Shown here one piece after another: positions 1 through 9,600 of a stretch of DNA of 17,629 nt. Position numbers and translations under genes: made by a program. The notes under the pieces were generated by a model that saw only the letters and a list, made by a program, of their open reading frames with translations, was not told where the DNA came from and made no database searches. The stretch lies in assembly GCA_030668045.1 (NCBI GenBank), contig DAOUUR010000005.1, positions 1-17,629 on the forward strand, read 5' to 3'. The stretch's first letter is position 1. Each line of letters begins with the position of its first letter. Source of the stretch: a bacterium. GTDB lineage: Bacteria > Zixibacteria > MSB-5A5 > GN15 > FEB-12.

Positions 1-686
1 ACAAAGCGTCGTGCCGAATAGGCCGTACCGACATCCAGCGCCGGAGGATCATTTAAGCCGGAATTGTCATAGTCCGTCAGATGGTTATCTTCGTACACAG
101 CGTCGTCCCACCCCCAGGCAAACTGGTCATACTTTCCGGTCATCTCGTAATATTGCTGCGTGCGAGTATCGGGAAGGTGATGACTTACAGCCTGAACCCA
201 CCCCAGAGAGTCATCATCACTATTTCCGTATGTCCACAGCAGATATGTTTCGTAGTTACTCTGACTCCAGTGGGCACGATTGTACGCCTCAAACTCGGCC
301 GTAATATCGTCAGCATCGTTGTTGAGTTTGATGTTCATCCCCCAAGCTAGGGCTTCCACCGCGAGAAACGCGAACGGTTTGACGCGACTACCATAGTAGT
401 ACTGTCCCAACCCCGGCACCGCCAGCGACAGAAGAAACGCCTTGGCTGCAGATTTTGGTTTGGCGATCTCGCCAGCCTCGGTCGAGCCGTCTCCGGCCTC
501 GTCACCGACGGCGATCTCATCGAATTCACCAATAGCCGCCACCGACTGCTGATACCGTACCGCCTGCAACTCAGTTTCAAATACTGATGACTTCAATTCA
601 ACCGAGGCGTTCCCACTGACGGCGAGAACGAACGCCAACGCTATCCCTATGATTACTTGCTGTCTGATTTGTCGTGCAGATTTCAT
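1..686 (-). CDS. Membrane-associated protein, DUF5683-like (3' end beyond window)
   Basis: An open frame runs from an ATG at 686-684 to the left window edge, giving 228 codons without a stop, so the C-terminus is missing. Residues 1-27 form a signal peptide or anchor (basic MKSARQIRQQ, then hydrophobic IIGIALAFVLAVSG). An acidic stretch follows. At about residues 79-115 lies a hydrophobic segment with the motif LAVPGLGQYYYGSRVKPFAF. The 'PGLGQ-Y-x-G-x-x-x-K' pattern is known from DUF5683 and similar small membrane proteins of FCB bacteria. The remainder is polar and rich in Tyr, Trp and Asp. The start is set by AGGA seven bases upstream, overlapping the TAG stop of the protease gene nine bases away. 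This makes it the fourth visible gene of the sortase/protease operon. Its function is unknown; a membrane or envelope role is inferred from the hydrophobic segments and neighbours. Confidence 0.75.
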   Translation of the reverse strand, partial: MKSARQIRQQVIIGIALAFVLAVSGNASVELKSSVFETELQAVRYQQSVAAIGEFDEIAVGDEAGDGSTEAGEIAKPKSAAKAFLLSLAVPGLGQYYYGSRVKPFAFLAVEALAWGMNIKLNNDADDITAEFEAYNRAHWSQSNYETYLLWTYGNSDDDSLGWVQAVSHHLPDTRTQQYYEMTGKYDQFAWGWDDAVYEDNHLTDYDNSGLNDPPALDVGTAYSARRF

Positions 687-695
687 CGTTCGTTC

Positions 696-3600
696 CTATC
701 TGATAATCGCGATGTCCGTAAACGCTGTTTCTTTCCGACCGTCGAAATCGACCTCTATCACGCAGCGGTAAACACCCGGCGTTACCATGCTGCAGTCCCA
801 TATCGTTTCATTGTCAACGCCACCGCTGATTGATCCGCTGAGTCGATCCACCTCTTCGCCTGAGAGATCGTACATCGTCATGTTTACACTACGGGCATCA
901 TCTCCAAGGAAATAACGCACCGTAGCGACACCATCAACAACCGGATTAGGATAGCTGTAGAATTTTTCCATCGGGAACAGGGTAGCAAATTGGACCGGCT
1001 GGGCCAGCTTGCTGGCATCGAATGCAAAACTACCGGTTGGTTCATAACCTGCCATCGGCCAATAGTTGGTGACGGTATCCAGATCGATTTCCCACGCGTA
1101 GAACCAGCCATCGGCACCAAGATAGCCGAGCTTGCCACCAGTCGTGTCGGAGAACACCAGCGGCGAACCGGCTTCCTTCTCGCCTGCCGATAGGGGGAAT
1201 CCGTATGAACGTTCATAACCATACGAGTATAGATTACCCATGTCGGTCGGGAAAACAATTTCCGGACGACCACCTTGTTCGATATCGGCGATCACCGGTG
1301 CCCAGATGACATCGTCGTTGGCAAATCGATCGCGCTTGCCGGCTTCAATCGGAAAATCGGTCATCAGTGTCAGTTCACGATTGAACGCATAGACATGATT
1401 AACACCGCCGATCACAAGATCGGGGTAACCATCGGCATCAATGTCTCCTGCCACCGGGTTGGTTGTGAATTCAAAATCTGTTTGAATATGCGCCAGCACT
1501 GAAAATATCGGAGTTGAAGCCGGTGGCATCGCCAGACTTAAGTCAACCGACACCAAAATGCCCTGGCCATGCTCTGTGAACGCAGCCACTTCGGGGATGT
1601 TATCGCGATTGACATCAACAAGAATCGGACCGAGGGTAAAGTGTCCCCCGAACTCGAATGAAATCGTATCGACATTAATGTGGTACAGTCGGGTGTTGAC
1701 CGAACTTCCAGCCAGTACTATGAGGTCATCATCCAGTCGGCAGATACCATGAAATTCATCATCGGGAAGCGTGAACCACTCAGGCGGCACAGCAGCATCA
1801 AGAGTATCAATACGCAGGACATGTCCGCCATCATCAAGCACCCATAGCAGGTCCCCGAAAGAGAGAGCGATTGGTAATCCCGGCATACTCATCGGCAGTG
1901 TCCCGGGAACTGACACTCTGTCGGCCAGACCGTCGTCGTTGATATCACGCAAGCGGAAGAGTCCGACCTTCCCTTGTGGATGTGCACCAAAGACGGTTTG
2001 CCATCCTATCGCAATGTACTTTGTAATGTCGGAGTGGCCAAAATCACCGGTCACCGGACCGGCTGTTATCGGACCATCGGCCTGAACATAGAGCGCCAAC
2101 GGATGATAGGTACCGGTATGGATCGAAGCGACCGCCATATCTTCGTACGTTGGACAAGTGCTACAATCAATCGAATCACTATTTAGGATAAAACTCTGCC
2201 CATCGGTTGTCATAACCGAAAGACGATCACCTGATGCCACGATTATCTCGTCGTTGCCATCACGATCAATATCATCAACGACCGGATTGAGCCCTATCAC
2301 CGGATAACCGGCACGCTTGGGGAAACCGGCGGAGAGTTTGTCAGTCTCGACATCAAAGTGCATCACGGTATCGAGAATGACCGGCTTCTGTCCTGATGAA
2401 TCAATGTCACGACCAATATTGGTGATATAGATACGCGTGTTGTTGCCGGAATTATCGACCGCCGGGGGATTTGTGTTCGGCGTAAATGAGGTCTGGCGAT
2501 CATCGCGGAACATGTCTTCCGGTTCTCCAAATCCCTTGTGATAAGAACCGCCCAGGTTAACCAGCCCATCCGCTTCGACAAGACTGATAAACCTTCGGTC
2601 CCAGTCCCACTGGAGATCGTTGTCGTCAAAATTGTTCATGCCGTCACCGTCGTAATCGAGACCCATAACACCCTCGTCAACGTGGTAAATCAACATACCG
2701 GAACCGGGCATCAGGAAATCATACTCGCCGGTCAGGTAGTCTTCATTGAGCGGTGGCTCGCCGTCACGTCCGGGGCCCTGAATGACCGAAGTTTGCCGGT
2801 CGGCCCAGGTAACAGTAGGTAGTCCGTCGGTATCGACCTGCCGGTTCTCAATCAGGTAATATTCTTTGTCCGAGATCGGTACCCGCGCCACCTTGATACC
2901 TTCCGATTCAATTTCGGCAGCAGCGATCTTTATGTCTGTTCCCTGTCGGAAATCATAAACGTCAACAAACCCAAGATAAGCTCGTGACCAGGCGCTTGGG
3001 AACAATGGGATCGCTCCAAAGACACGGCCAACTGTGAATCCTTCAAATTCGATGCCCGTACCGAACCCGTTGTTGTCCATTAATGCAAAATCGCCAAGCT
3101 GGGTCATGAAATAACGCGTCTCATACAAGTCAACCAGCCCAAGCTGATGGCCGAACTCATGCGCCAAAACAGCATTGAGGGCCGTCGCCCGATTATCCTG
3201 ACACGATGTCTCCGGAACAATCAAACCGGTGCGTACCTCGTAGAGGCCGCTGTCAACCACTACAGAACCCCCAAACCTGATAAACCCGGAAAAAAGATCG
3301 TTACAGGTCTCAGGGAAACCTATATCATTCTGCCTATCGGAACCAGCGTGAAAGAGAAAGATTGATTGATAATTGGCAAAATGAATTTCTGGTGATATCG
3401 AATCAGCCAACGCTATACAGTCTTGAAAGTAGTATTCCAATCCGATAACAACTGAATCACACCTGCCATAGTGTGACATTGGTTGCGGCAATTCATAGAC
3501 AGAGTCTTCGCCCGGCGGCCAGATATCCCAACTTAGTGACAGCTTTCCTTCGGAAACTGTCTCGTAGTATCGTCTCAGAGCCGTCATGTGAGCATCGAAA

Positions 3601-4007
3601 TAGACCGAGTTATGCGGCGGTGGGTCAATATAGTGGCCGGTCGAATCAAAAAAGGCCAGCGTATCGTTTGACAGGTTGATATGCCCCCGCCCGGTCGTGT
3701 TGGGGTCGTCGGTCGTCTCGTACTGGAAATTGAATCGAAGGACGAGGATATGAATCGTTGTATCAAACTCTGCGGCCAGGGCTGTAGTCGGCAGTGACCA
3801 CGGTTTCTCTCGCTGGAGCGGCAGATTGATAACTTCGGACCGCGGGGGTGTCAGGCAACGATGCTTCACCACATTCGGTGTGACATCTTTGTCGACGACT
3901 ACCTTACGACCAACCAGTTTCTTTAACTCGGCTGCGGGACTGACGGCTGCATCCGATGCAACCACAGCGATAACAAAGCTCGCAAGAATCCAATTTCTCA
4001 GCTTCAA
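696..4007 (-). CDS. Secreted M6-type zinc metalloprotease with FG-GAP repeats and T9SS sorting tail
   Basis: This 1103-residue protein is a probable secreted or surface-attached endopeptidase. Residues 1-26 are a signal peptide. An M6 (immune-inhibitor-A-like) peptidase domain spans about 130-550, with the zinc-binding, catalytic motif HEFGHQLGLVD at 283-293, a Met-turn-like GDFALMD near 305-311, and the family-typical GMLIYHVDEG at 437-446 and SLVEADG near 475-481. From about 575 to 1000 come acidic FG-GAP/VCBS-type segments such as DIDRDGNDEIIV, DINDDGLADRV and GDIDADGYPDLVIGG, which usually build a calcium-binding beta-propeller. Residues 1017-1103 are a type A T9SS sorting domain: YPNPV, then MYDLSGEEV, then TPGVYRCVIEV. 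The start codon is TTG. It is chosen because GAGGA lies seven bases upstream, the signal peptide starts there, and the next Met is residue 141. Lying directly downstream of the sortase and barrel genes, it is their likely cargo. Its substrate cannot be read from the sequence. Confidence 0.9.
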   Translation of the reverse strand: MKLRNWILASFVIAVVASDAAVSPAAELKKLVGRKVVVDKDVTPNVVKHRCLTPPRSEVINLPLQREKPWSLPTTALAAEFDTTIHILVLRFNFQYETTDDPNTTGRGHINLSNDTLAFFDSTGHYIDPPPHNSVYFDAHMTALRRYYETVSEGKLSLSWDIWPPGEDSVYELPQPMSHYGRCDSVVIGLEYYFQDCIALADSISPEIHFANYQSIFLFHAGSDRQNDIGFPETCNDLFSGFIRFGGSVVVDSGLYEVRTGLIVPETSCQDNRATALNAVLAHEFGHQLGLVDLYETRYFMTQLGDFALMDNNGFGTGIEFEGFTVGRVFGAIPLFPSAWSRAYLGFVDVYDFRQGTDIKIAAAEIESEGIKVARVPISDKEYYLIENRQVDTDGLPTVTWADRQTSVIQGPGRDGEPPLNEDYLTGEYDFLMPGSGMLIYHVDEGVMGLDYDGDGMNNFDDNDLQWDWDRRFISLVEADGLVNLGGSYHKGFGEPEDMFRDDRQTSFTPNTNPPAVDNSGNNTRIYITNIGRDIDSSGQKPVILDTVMHFDVETDKLSAGFPKRAGYPVIGLNPVVDDIDRDGNDEIIVASGDRLSVMTTDGQSFILNSDSIDCSTCPTYEDMAVASIHTGTYHPLALYVQADGPITAGPVTGDFGHSDITKYIAIGWQTVFGAHPQGKVGLFRLRDINDDGLADRVSVPGTLPMSMPGLPIALSFGDLLWVLDDGGHVLRIDTLDAAVPPEWFTLPDDEFHGICRLDDDLIVLAGSSVNTRLYHINVDTISFEFGGHFTLGPILVDVNRDNIPEVAAFTEHGQGILVSVDLSLAMPPASTPIFSVLAHIQTDFEFTTNPVAGDIDADGYPDLVIGGVNHVYAFNRELTLMTDFPIEAGKRDRFANDDVIWAPVIADIEQGGRPEIVFPTDMGNLYSYGYERSYGFPLSAGEKEAGSPLVFSDTTGGKLGYLGADGWFYAWEIDLDTVTNYWPMAGYEPTGSFAFDASKLAQPVQFATLFPMEKFYSYPNPVVDGVATVRYFLGDDARSVNMTMYDLSGEEVDRLSGSISGGVDNETIWDCSMVTPGVYRCVIEVDFDGRKETAFTDIAIIR

Positions 4008-4028
4008 CAGCAGTTCCTCAAATAGACG

Positions 4029-6593
4029 TTACGGCAACAGCGCCAGCGAAACACGAAGAGTATTGGCCAACGCCACACTGGAGTTGCTCGGAATATATGC
4101 AAAATCAAACTTCAGTCGATCCGCAAGTGAAACTCCGGCACCCAGTGTCATCGTCTTGATTTTTCCTTCCTCATCGTGGATATACCCGGCCCTCAGGGCC
4201 AGAATATTACCATAAATGAATTCAGCTCCGGTATTGAATACGGTTTGTTCAAGCTCGGCACTAAATCCGTCGTCAAGACCAACGAGAATCTTGTTGATCT
4301 CCGATGTCACCAGCAATTCGTAGAAATCGGACTTCATCAGTTCATAGGCGAAACCAAAGGCCAGGTTGCGTGGGAGATCATCAGCTTGAGCCGCGTCAAT
4401 ATAGGCCATCTTAGGGCCAATATTCGTAATGGCGAGACCGAGGCTCAACCGATCATTAACCTGCTGTAGCAACCCCATGTCAATTGCAAAACCGGTAGCC
4501 GAACCCGTTCCAACTTCCTCTCCGGCTCCAAGGTCCGCAAGACGCGAGTAGATAATCTTGGCTGTCACACCACCCTTGAGCTTGCTGGTCAGCGATGTTC
4601 CATACGATAAACCAAGAGCTATGTCAAACGATTCAAAGTCACCGAGCACTTCGGGACCCATCTCACCGGTGCGTTGGAAAGTTCCGTATGATATACCGGT
4701 CAGACTCACACCGGTTGTACCCCAGCTGAAGTCGTGGACAAATGACATAAAACCGTACCAGAGATCATCGGCCAATTCGGGCAGCCAGTTGACATGCATA
4801 AGGGCAATCTCGGTACGTCCGGTTGCCCGAAGCACTACCTTTTCATTGCTGGCCACAAGCGGTTCGCCGTCAAGCATCATGATATCAACAGCGTACACAT
4901 CACCCATATCCTTGACACTGGAACGACGCCAGTTACCGGCACCATCGAACTCAACCAATCCGCTATCGGTAGCAAAATAGAGAGTGGCGCCGTTGCCGCC
5001 GATCTTGTTGATACGACGATCGCGACCATGAGTTTCCCACTGCTTACCATCAAAAACATATATCCCATTCTCAGTACCGAGCCACACTCGGTTGAGTATA
5101 TCAACGTGGATAGAGAGAACTTCTTCATTGATTCCCGCCACATACGGCACATCAAGAATCATACCGGGCGTCAGACCGTCGGCAGCCTCCGGCTGTGGGG
5201 CCGCTTCCGGCAGGTCGGTAATTTCCTCTACCGGAGCTGTCTCAAGAGCAACCGTCTCCTCGATCACATTAGAGGAATCTTGAGCAGTATCTGCAGTTTC
5301 GACTTCTTCTGTTGCCGGTGTCTCAGCAGCCATAACCGGGGCGGTCGGAGTAGCTATCATCTCACTGAACTTGGCCAGCCAATCCTGTTTTTCTTCGGGC
5401 GTGCCATAGAGAGCAAACTTCTCGGCGATAGTGTCAGGTGTATCGGCCAGGACAACTGTGTAAGCTGCCGCATTTGTCCAACCTGCGCCGTTGAAATGAT
5501 ATAGATCACCGTTCAGAACAATCCAGATATTGCTCAGGCCAGAGGCGCCAATGGCGGTTACCGAACCCTCGGGAAGCTGCTCACTAACCGGAACATCGGA
5601 AACGTTGAGACCGGCATAACGAACGACACCCTTTTCGGTACCGACAAATATTGTCTTGCCGGCAGAGTATAGACACTGAATATTCGTGGAGGGCAGGCCG
5701 TCATCTTCGCCAAAAGAGCGCCAACTCTTTCCGTTGTATGCAACCAGACCATCGACTGTCCCGATCAATAGAAACTCTTCGGTGGAGGCAATTGCGGTTA
5801 CATCGCCTGTGAGATAGGCGTTGTACGGTACTTTCAAATCTTCGGGGATAAAGCGCATCTGGGCCTTTTCAACCGCAAAACTGATTCGATCAGCCTCCAA
5901 TTCCGAAAGCCCATCTTCACTGAGGCCCTTACTAAGAAGCTTCTCCATTTCATTGATCTGGTCCCAGTTGAGGCGACAGAGCGGATAGCACACAAGCAGA
6001 CTGTCGAGGTTTTCGGTCAACGATTCACGAGCAGAATACTCAGTGGAAACAGCCGCCAGGATAGAGTCCCGCAGACCGGTGAGAGACTCCAGACTGCCTT
6101 TGTTGTTGGCTTCGGCAACCCGAATGAGGATCGGAGCCAGCTTCTCTTCGTCTTCAACGTTGAAATAGGACGAAACAATCTGTTTGACTGTCTGGGTTGT
6201 CTTAGTCGCGAATTTCTCGTATGAGTGCCATTCGTTATCGTACCTGATGAGCCCCTTCTCCGTCAGCGCCCAAATTTCCCAAGCGTCCAAACCAGTACCA
6301 TGGCCCTTCTTCAATGAGGCTATTGCCTTGAGCGGACGGTATTCCATGGGAATCCGTGAGTCGATCCAGCTACCTGAAAGTGGGTGAGCGCCCAACCCGG
6401 CGGGATTCCAGTGGGTGGCAGTGGCATCATCGGCGACCGCAACATACGCCTCCCCCATACCGGCGGCGCGGGCACCTGGCGCTATTCTAAGGAACAGCAC
6501 CGCAGCATTGGAGATGTCGGCGAAACTGTCACCAACGGCAGCGATTATCAGGACAAAAGCGAGGACGAAAGTTACAAGGCTGCGAAATCTCAT
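4029..6593 (-). CDS. PorV/PorQ-family outer-membrane protein with inserted propeller domain
   Basis: PorV-type proteins are 14-strand outer-membrane barrels that carry T9SS cargo from the translocon to the PorU sortase. Counting from the outermost ATG at 6599, residues 1-28 are a signal peptide, and 30-70 hold the PorV/PorQ signature (IAPGARAAGMGEAYVAVADD, then WNPAGL). The rest of the barrel resumes only at about 597 (ALMHVNWLPELADD) and runs to 856, ending in alternating strands. Between them are about 510 extra residues: propeller-like blades at 105-130, 262-375 and 490-595 (for example LLIGTVDGLVAYNGKSW, VWLGTENGIYVFDGKQW), a helical stretch at 130-255 with Cys204 and Cys208, and a Pro/Ala/Glu/Thr-rich linker at 415-475. 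The family is normally about 300-400 residues. The start was moved to the ATG at 6593 because GGAG lies seven bases before it but only one base before the ATG at 6599. The gene lies 20 bases after the sortase gene. Confidence 0.85.
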   Translation of the reverse strand: MRFRSLVTFVLAFVLIIAAVGDSFADISNAAVLFLRIAPGARAAGMGEAYVAVADDATATHWNPAGLGAHPLSGSWIDSRIPMEYRPLKAIASLKKGHGTGLDAWEIWALTEKGLIRYDNEWHSYEKFATKTTQTVKQIVSSYFNVEDEEKLAPILIRVAEANNKGSLESLTGLRDSILAAVSTEYSARESLTENLDSLLVCYPLCRLNWDQINEMEKLLSKGLSEDGLSELEADRISFAVEKAQMRFIPEDLKVPYNAYLTGDVTAIASTEEFLLIGTVDGLVAYNGKSWRSFGEDDGLPSTNIQCLYSAGKTIFVGTEKGVVRYAGLNVSDVPVSEQLPEGSVTAIGASGLSNIWIVLNGDLYHFNGAGWTNAAAYTVVLADTPDTIAEKFALYGTPEEKQDWLAKFSEMIATPTAPVMAAETPATEEVETADTAQDSSNVIEETVALETAPVEEITDLPEAAPQPEAADGLTPGMILDVPYVAGINEEVLSIHVDILNRVWLGTENGIYVFDGKQWETHGRDRRINKIGGNGATLYFATDSGLVEFDGAGNWRRSSVKDMGDVYAVDIMMLDGEPLVASNEKVVLRATGRTEIALMHVNWLPELADDLWYGFMSFVHDFSWGTTGVSLTGISYGTFQRTGEMGPEVLGDFESFDIALGLSYGTSLTSKLKGGVTAKIIYSRLADLGAGEEVGTGSATGFAIDMGLLQQVNDRLSLGLAITNIGPKMAYIDAAQADDLPRNLAFGFAYELMKSDFYELLVTSEINKILVGLDDGFSAELEQTVFNTGAEFIYGNILALRAGYIHDEEGKIKTMTLGAGVSLADRLKFDFAYIPSNSSVALANTLRVSLALLP

Positions 6594-6613
6594 GCACATA
6601 CTCCATTCTATTA

Positions 6614-9600
6614 TTAGTTAATAACTACTATTTTTCCAAATTCTTCAACCGGGTCGCCCCCGGAAACTGGACGAGCGCTGGCACGATACAGGTAAACACC
6701 GGTTGCTACTCGATCGCCGTCATCATCCCGGCCATACCATACTATATCGTCATAATAGGCCGGTGTCATTGAGTACTGATGGAAGCTTTTTATCTTTTTG
6801 CCGGAGAGAGTGAATATCTCCAGCCGAAGGCTCTCGACCGACTGGGTCAGCACAAATGAGAATCTGGTTGAATCAGCCATGGGATTAGGGTAATTCAACA
6901 AGTCATTGATGGCCAGACTGCTGGAGGTTACGACCTCGGCGCTAAATTCAACCATGTTAGGATTATTGGCATTGTCCCAGGCAACTACCCTGAAACTGTG
7001 AAGACCCGGCGAGAGATCAACAGGCGTATAGGTCAGGCTACCGGTCGTATAATCGTCCTGATCGTATTCAAATAGTGGTGTCAAATTGATCCTTGATTCG
7101 GTCATGCCATCAATTGTCAGCATTATGCCATGCCCAATTCCTGCGGCAAGGTTGAGTCCCGATGAGTCCGAAAATGTCAGCCGGAGAGCGTCACCGGAGG
7201 CGATGATATCGCCGCTAACGAAGTTCTCCTTGTCGCCAACCGCACAGGTAATTTCGGGTCCGACTGAGTCTGCAAAAACAGCAATAGTATCGGCGATTTC
7301 AATGGAGTCGACCACTCCTGCACCATCGACACCAGCCAATGAGGCATAGACAGATATCCTGGCTCCCGACCCACCGTAGCCGATGTCAAGAGGAGGAATA
7401 AACTCAAAATCGAAGTGACCGCCCACTACTGACGCCTTCCCCCGGAAAATGGTTGGGCCGGTCAGTTCATAGCTGACCGAGTCAATTACTGACCCAAAAT
7501 CATTGATAATTCGGTGCAGCTTTTCGCGATTGGAGTCATAAACTTCGGCGTAGATCGTCCCGTCGCCGATCACCGGAGTTCCCTCGGCGTCAACTATCTG
7601 ACCGGATACACGAGCCGTCTTCAGGGCCGTCAGGCTGGATGGTGATTGATCAAATTCAATTTTGTGCCTGGGAAGGCCGAGTTGGAGCAATGGATCACCA
7701 AAGAACTGGAAAGCACGGTCATTCCGATTAGGTACAATGGTGACCGGGTCCAGATACTGACGTCCAAGCTTGGCGGCGAAAACAGCCTCGCAAATCGTCA
7801 GAGAATCATCGTAGAACAACTCGTCAAAAATTGCCACGTTGAGATCGTGATTGGGCGAAGAATAGACTAGCAGCGTGGCTGATATTGTCGCGATAGCACC
7901 ACCGGTGGGATCGGTCAACAGCACTTCAGCCATACCGTCGCGTCCGGGATCGTCAAAAAAGCCGATAGCGCACGAAGCCACGTAGAACAAGGGAAGCCGA
8001 TCATAATTGTTCAGCCGGGGTATATCTTCCATACGGCGGAACACATGTTCATGAGCCCACACATTAGGATTGCCGTGTCCCACGTAGTTGATCACGAGGA
8101 CTCCATTATTGACGCGATTGATTATCGCTTCGTTGACATCGGGACGTTCACCGTTCACCAGCGGATAGTCCCAGAGATATATCTTGTGCTGATTCAGAAA
8201 AGCGGGGACATGGTACTTTGCCAGTACTTCGCTATCCTCAACATGCTCGACCTCCACCGTGTTGTCGCCATTCTCGTCATCGGCAACCAACGATAGATTA
8301 AGCCGCCAGCTTCCATAATTGTCTGCAGATTCATACCGCTTGATCTTGTCGGTGATAGTTGCAATATCGGCAACATCGTCCACCGGCCAACGAGCCGTCA
8401 TCATATCAAAACCACGGTCGGGTGACATGTAACTTGAATCACTATCGAATATACCATAGCGACCAAAATAGACATAGTTGTCATCGGAAGAAGAAGTGGG
8501 GACATCGATGGGATTGATAAACGGCGGCACAAAATTGTCAGCATCTAACCCCAGATGATTCAGGCAATCGTAGTTGCCATCGCCAACAAACAGTACCGCA
8601 TAAGGTGCTGGCGACGGATAAGTTTCGTAGGCATACTTCAGAAAATCCCGGATAGCCAGCGGATCGTACAGTCCCCAGGAGAAGTTGTCCATGATATCAT
8701 CAACAGAGACAACATGAATCGTATAGCCTGAGTTTTCACGGTACGCGATATATTCATTGAGAGCTTCCACAAACTGGCGGTCGGTTACAATGATCAGATC
8801 AGTCTGAGTCAACGCCGTTCGCAAATCTGTGGGAGTCGCTGCGGTGACATATGTCGGCACCGATGCTGAGGATTCTGTTCCGAAGAAAAACCGATTGCCG
8901 CCGGTGGCGGCAAGATCAGTTTCAAACGTAATATCGCCGGATCGCTCATAGCCGACCAACTGAACCGGCCGCTGTGGATCGTTTATGTTGAACAGATAAG
9001 GAGTTGCGGAGAATTGATCGACAGCAACAATTCGAGCCTCGCCATAGAAATCCCCAAGCGGCAGATCGAGTTTGTTGCCCGATGGCTGAATGACGCTGTT
9101 ATAGCGGATGGTGATATTATCGAAATAGGGTAGAACGGAAGTTTGTCCCAGAAAAGCAGAGTGGATCTTGTTGAGACCGGAGTTGAGATTGAGAGTCCGG
9201 TAGGTGCACGTCATGTCGTCATAGCCGCGACTGAACCCCGCCACACCGTTCACTGTGAAATCAGACGGGTTGAATGAGCGACCACGCAGAACTACCAGGG
9301 CGGTATCGCTTTGGACAACACCCGGCGTATTCATATAGAGGGTGATCGCCGAATCATTTGCCCAGTACCATTTATAGTAGTCGAATATTTTGCCATCACG
9401 GTACTTGCGCAGGAGATTGTCCTGCTCGGCATACGCTTTTCTGCTAAATTCGGTGACCAGCGTATCGTAGACACCATCGGGGGCAACATCGACCTGAGTC
9501 ATCCGAAGCCCGGCTCCACCGAGAGAGTTCTCAACGGTTAGCCAGTATACATTATGATCCGCGTAGCTGCTTGTCATGAAAGTATCGACTGGTTGACGCG

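Noticed and set aside
4794..5504. Plus-strand open frame of 236 codons
   Set aside because: It lies wholly antisense within the PorV-type gene, has no ribosome-binding site and has low-complexity content typical of a shadow frame.
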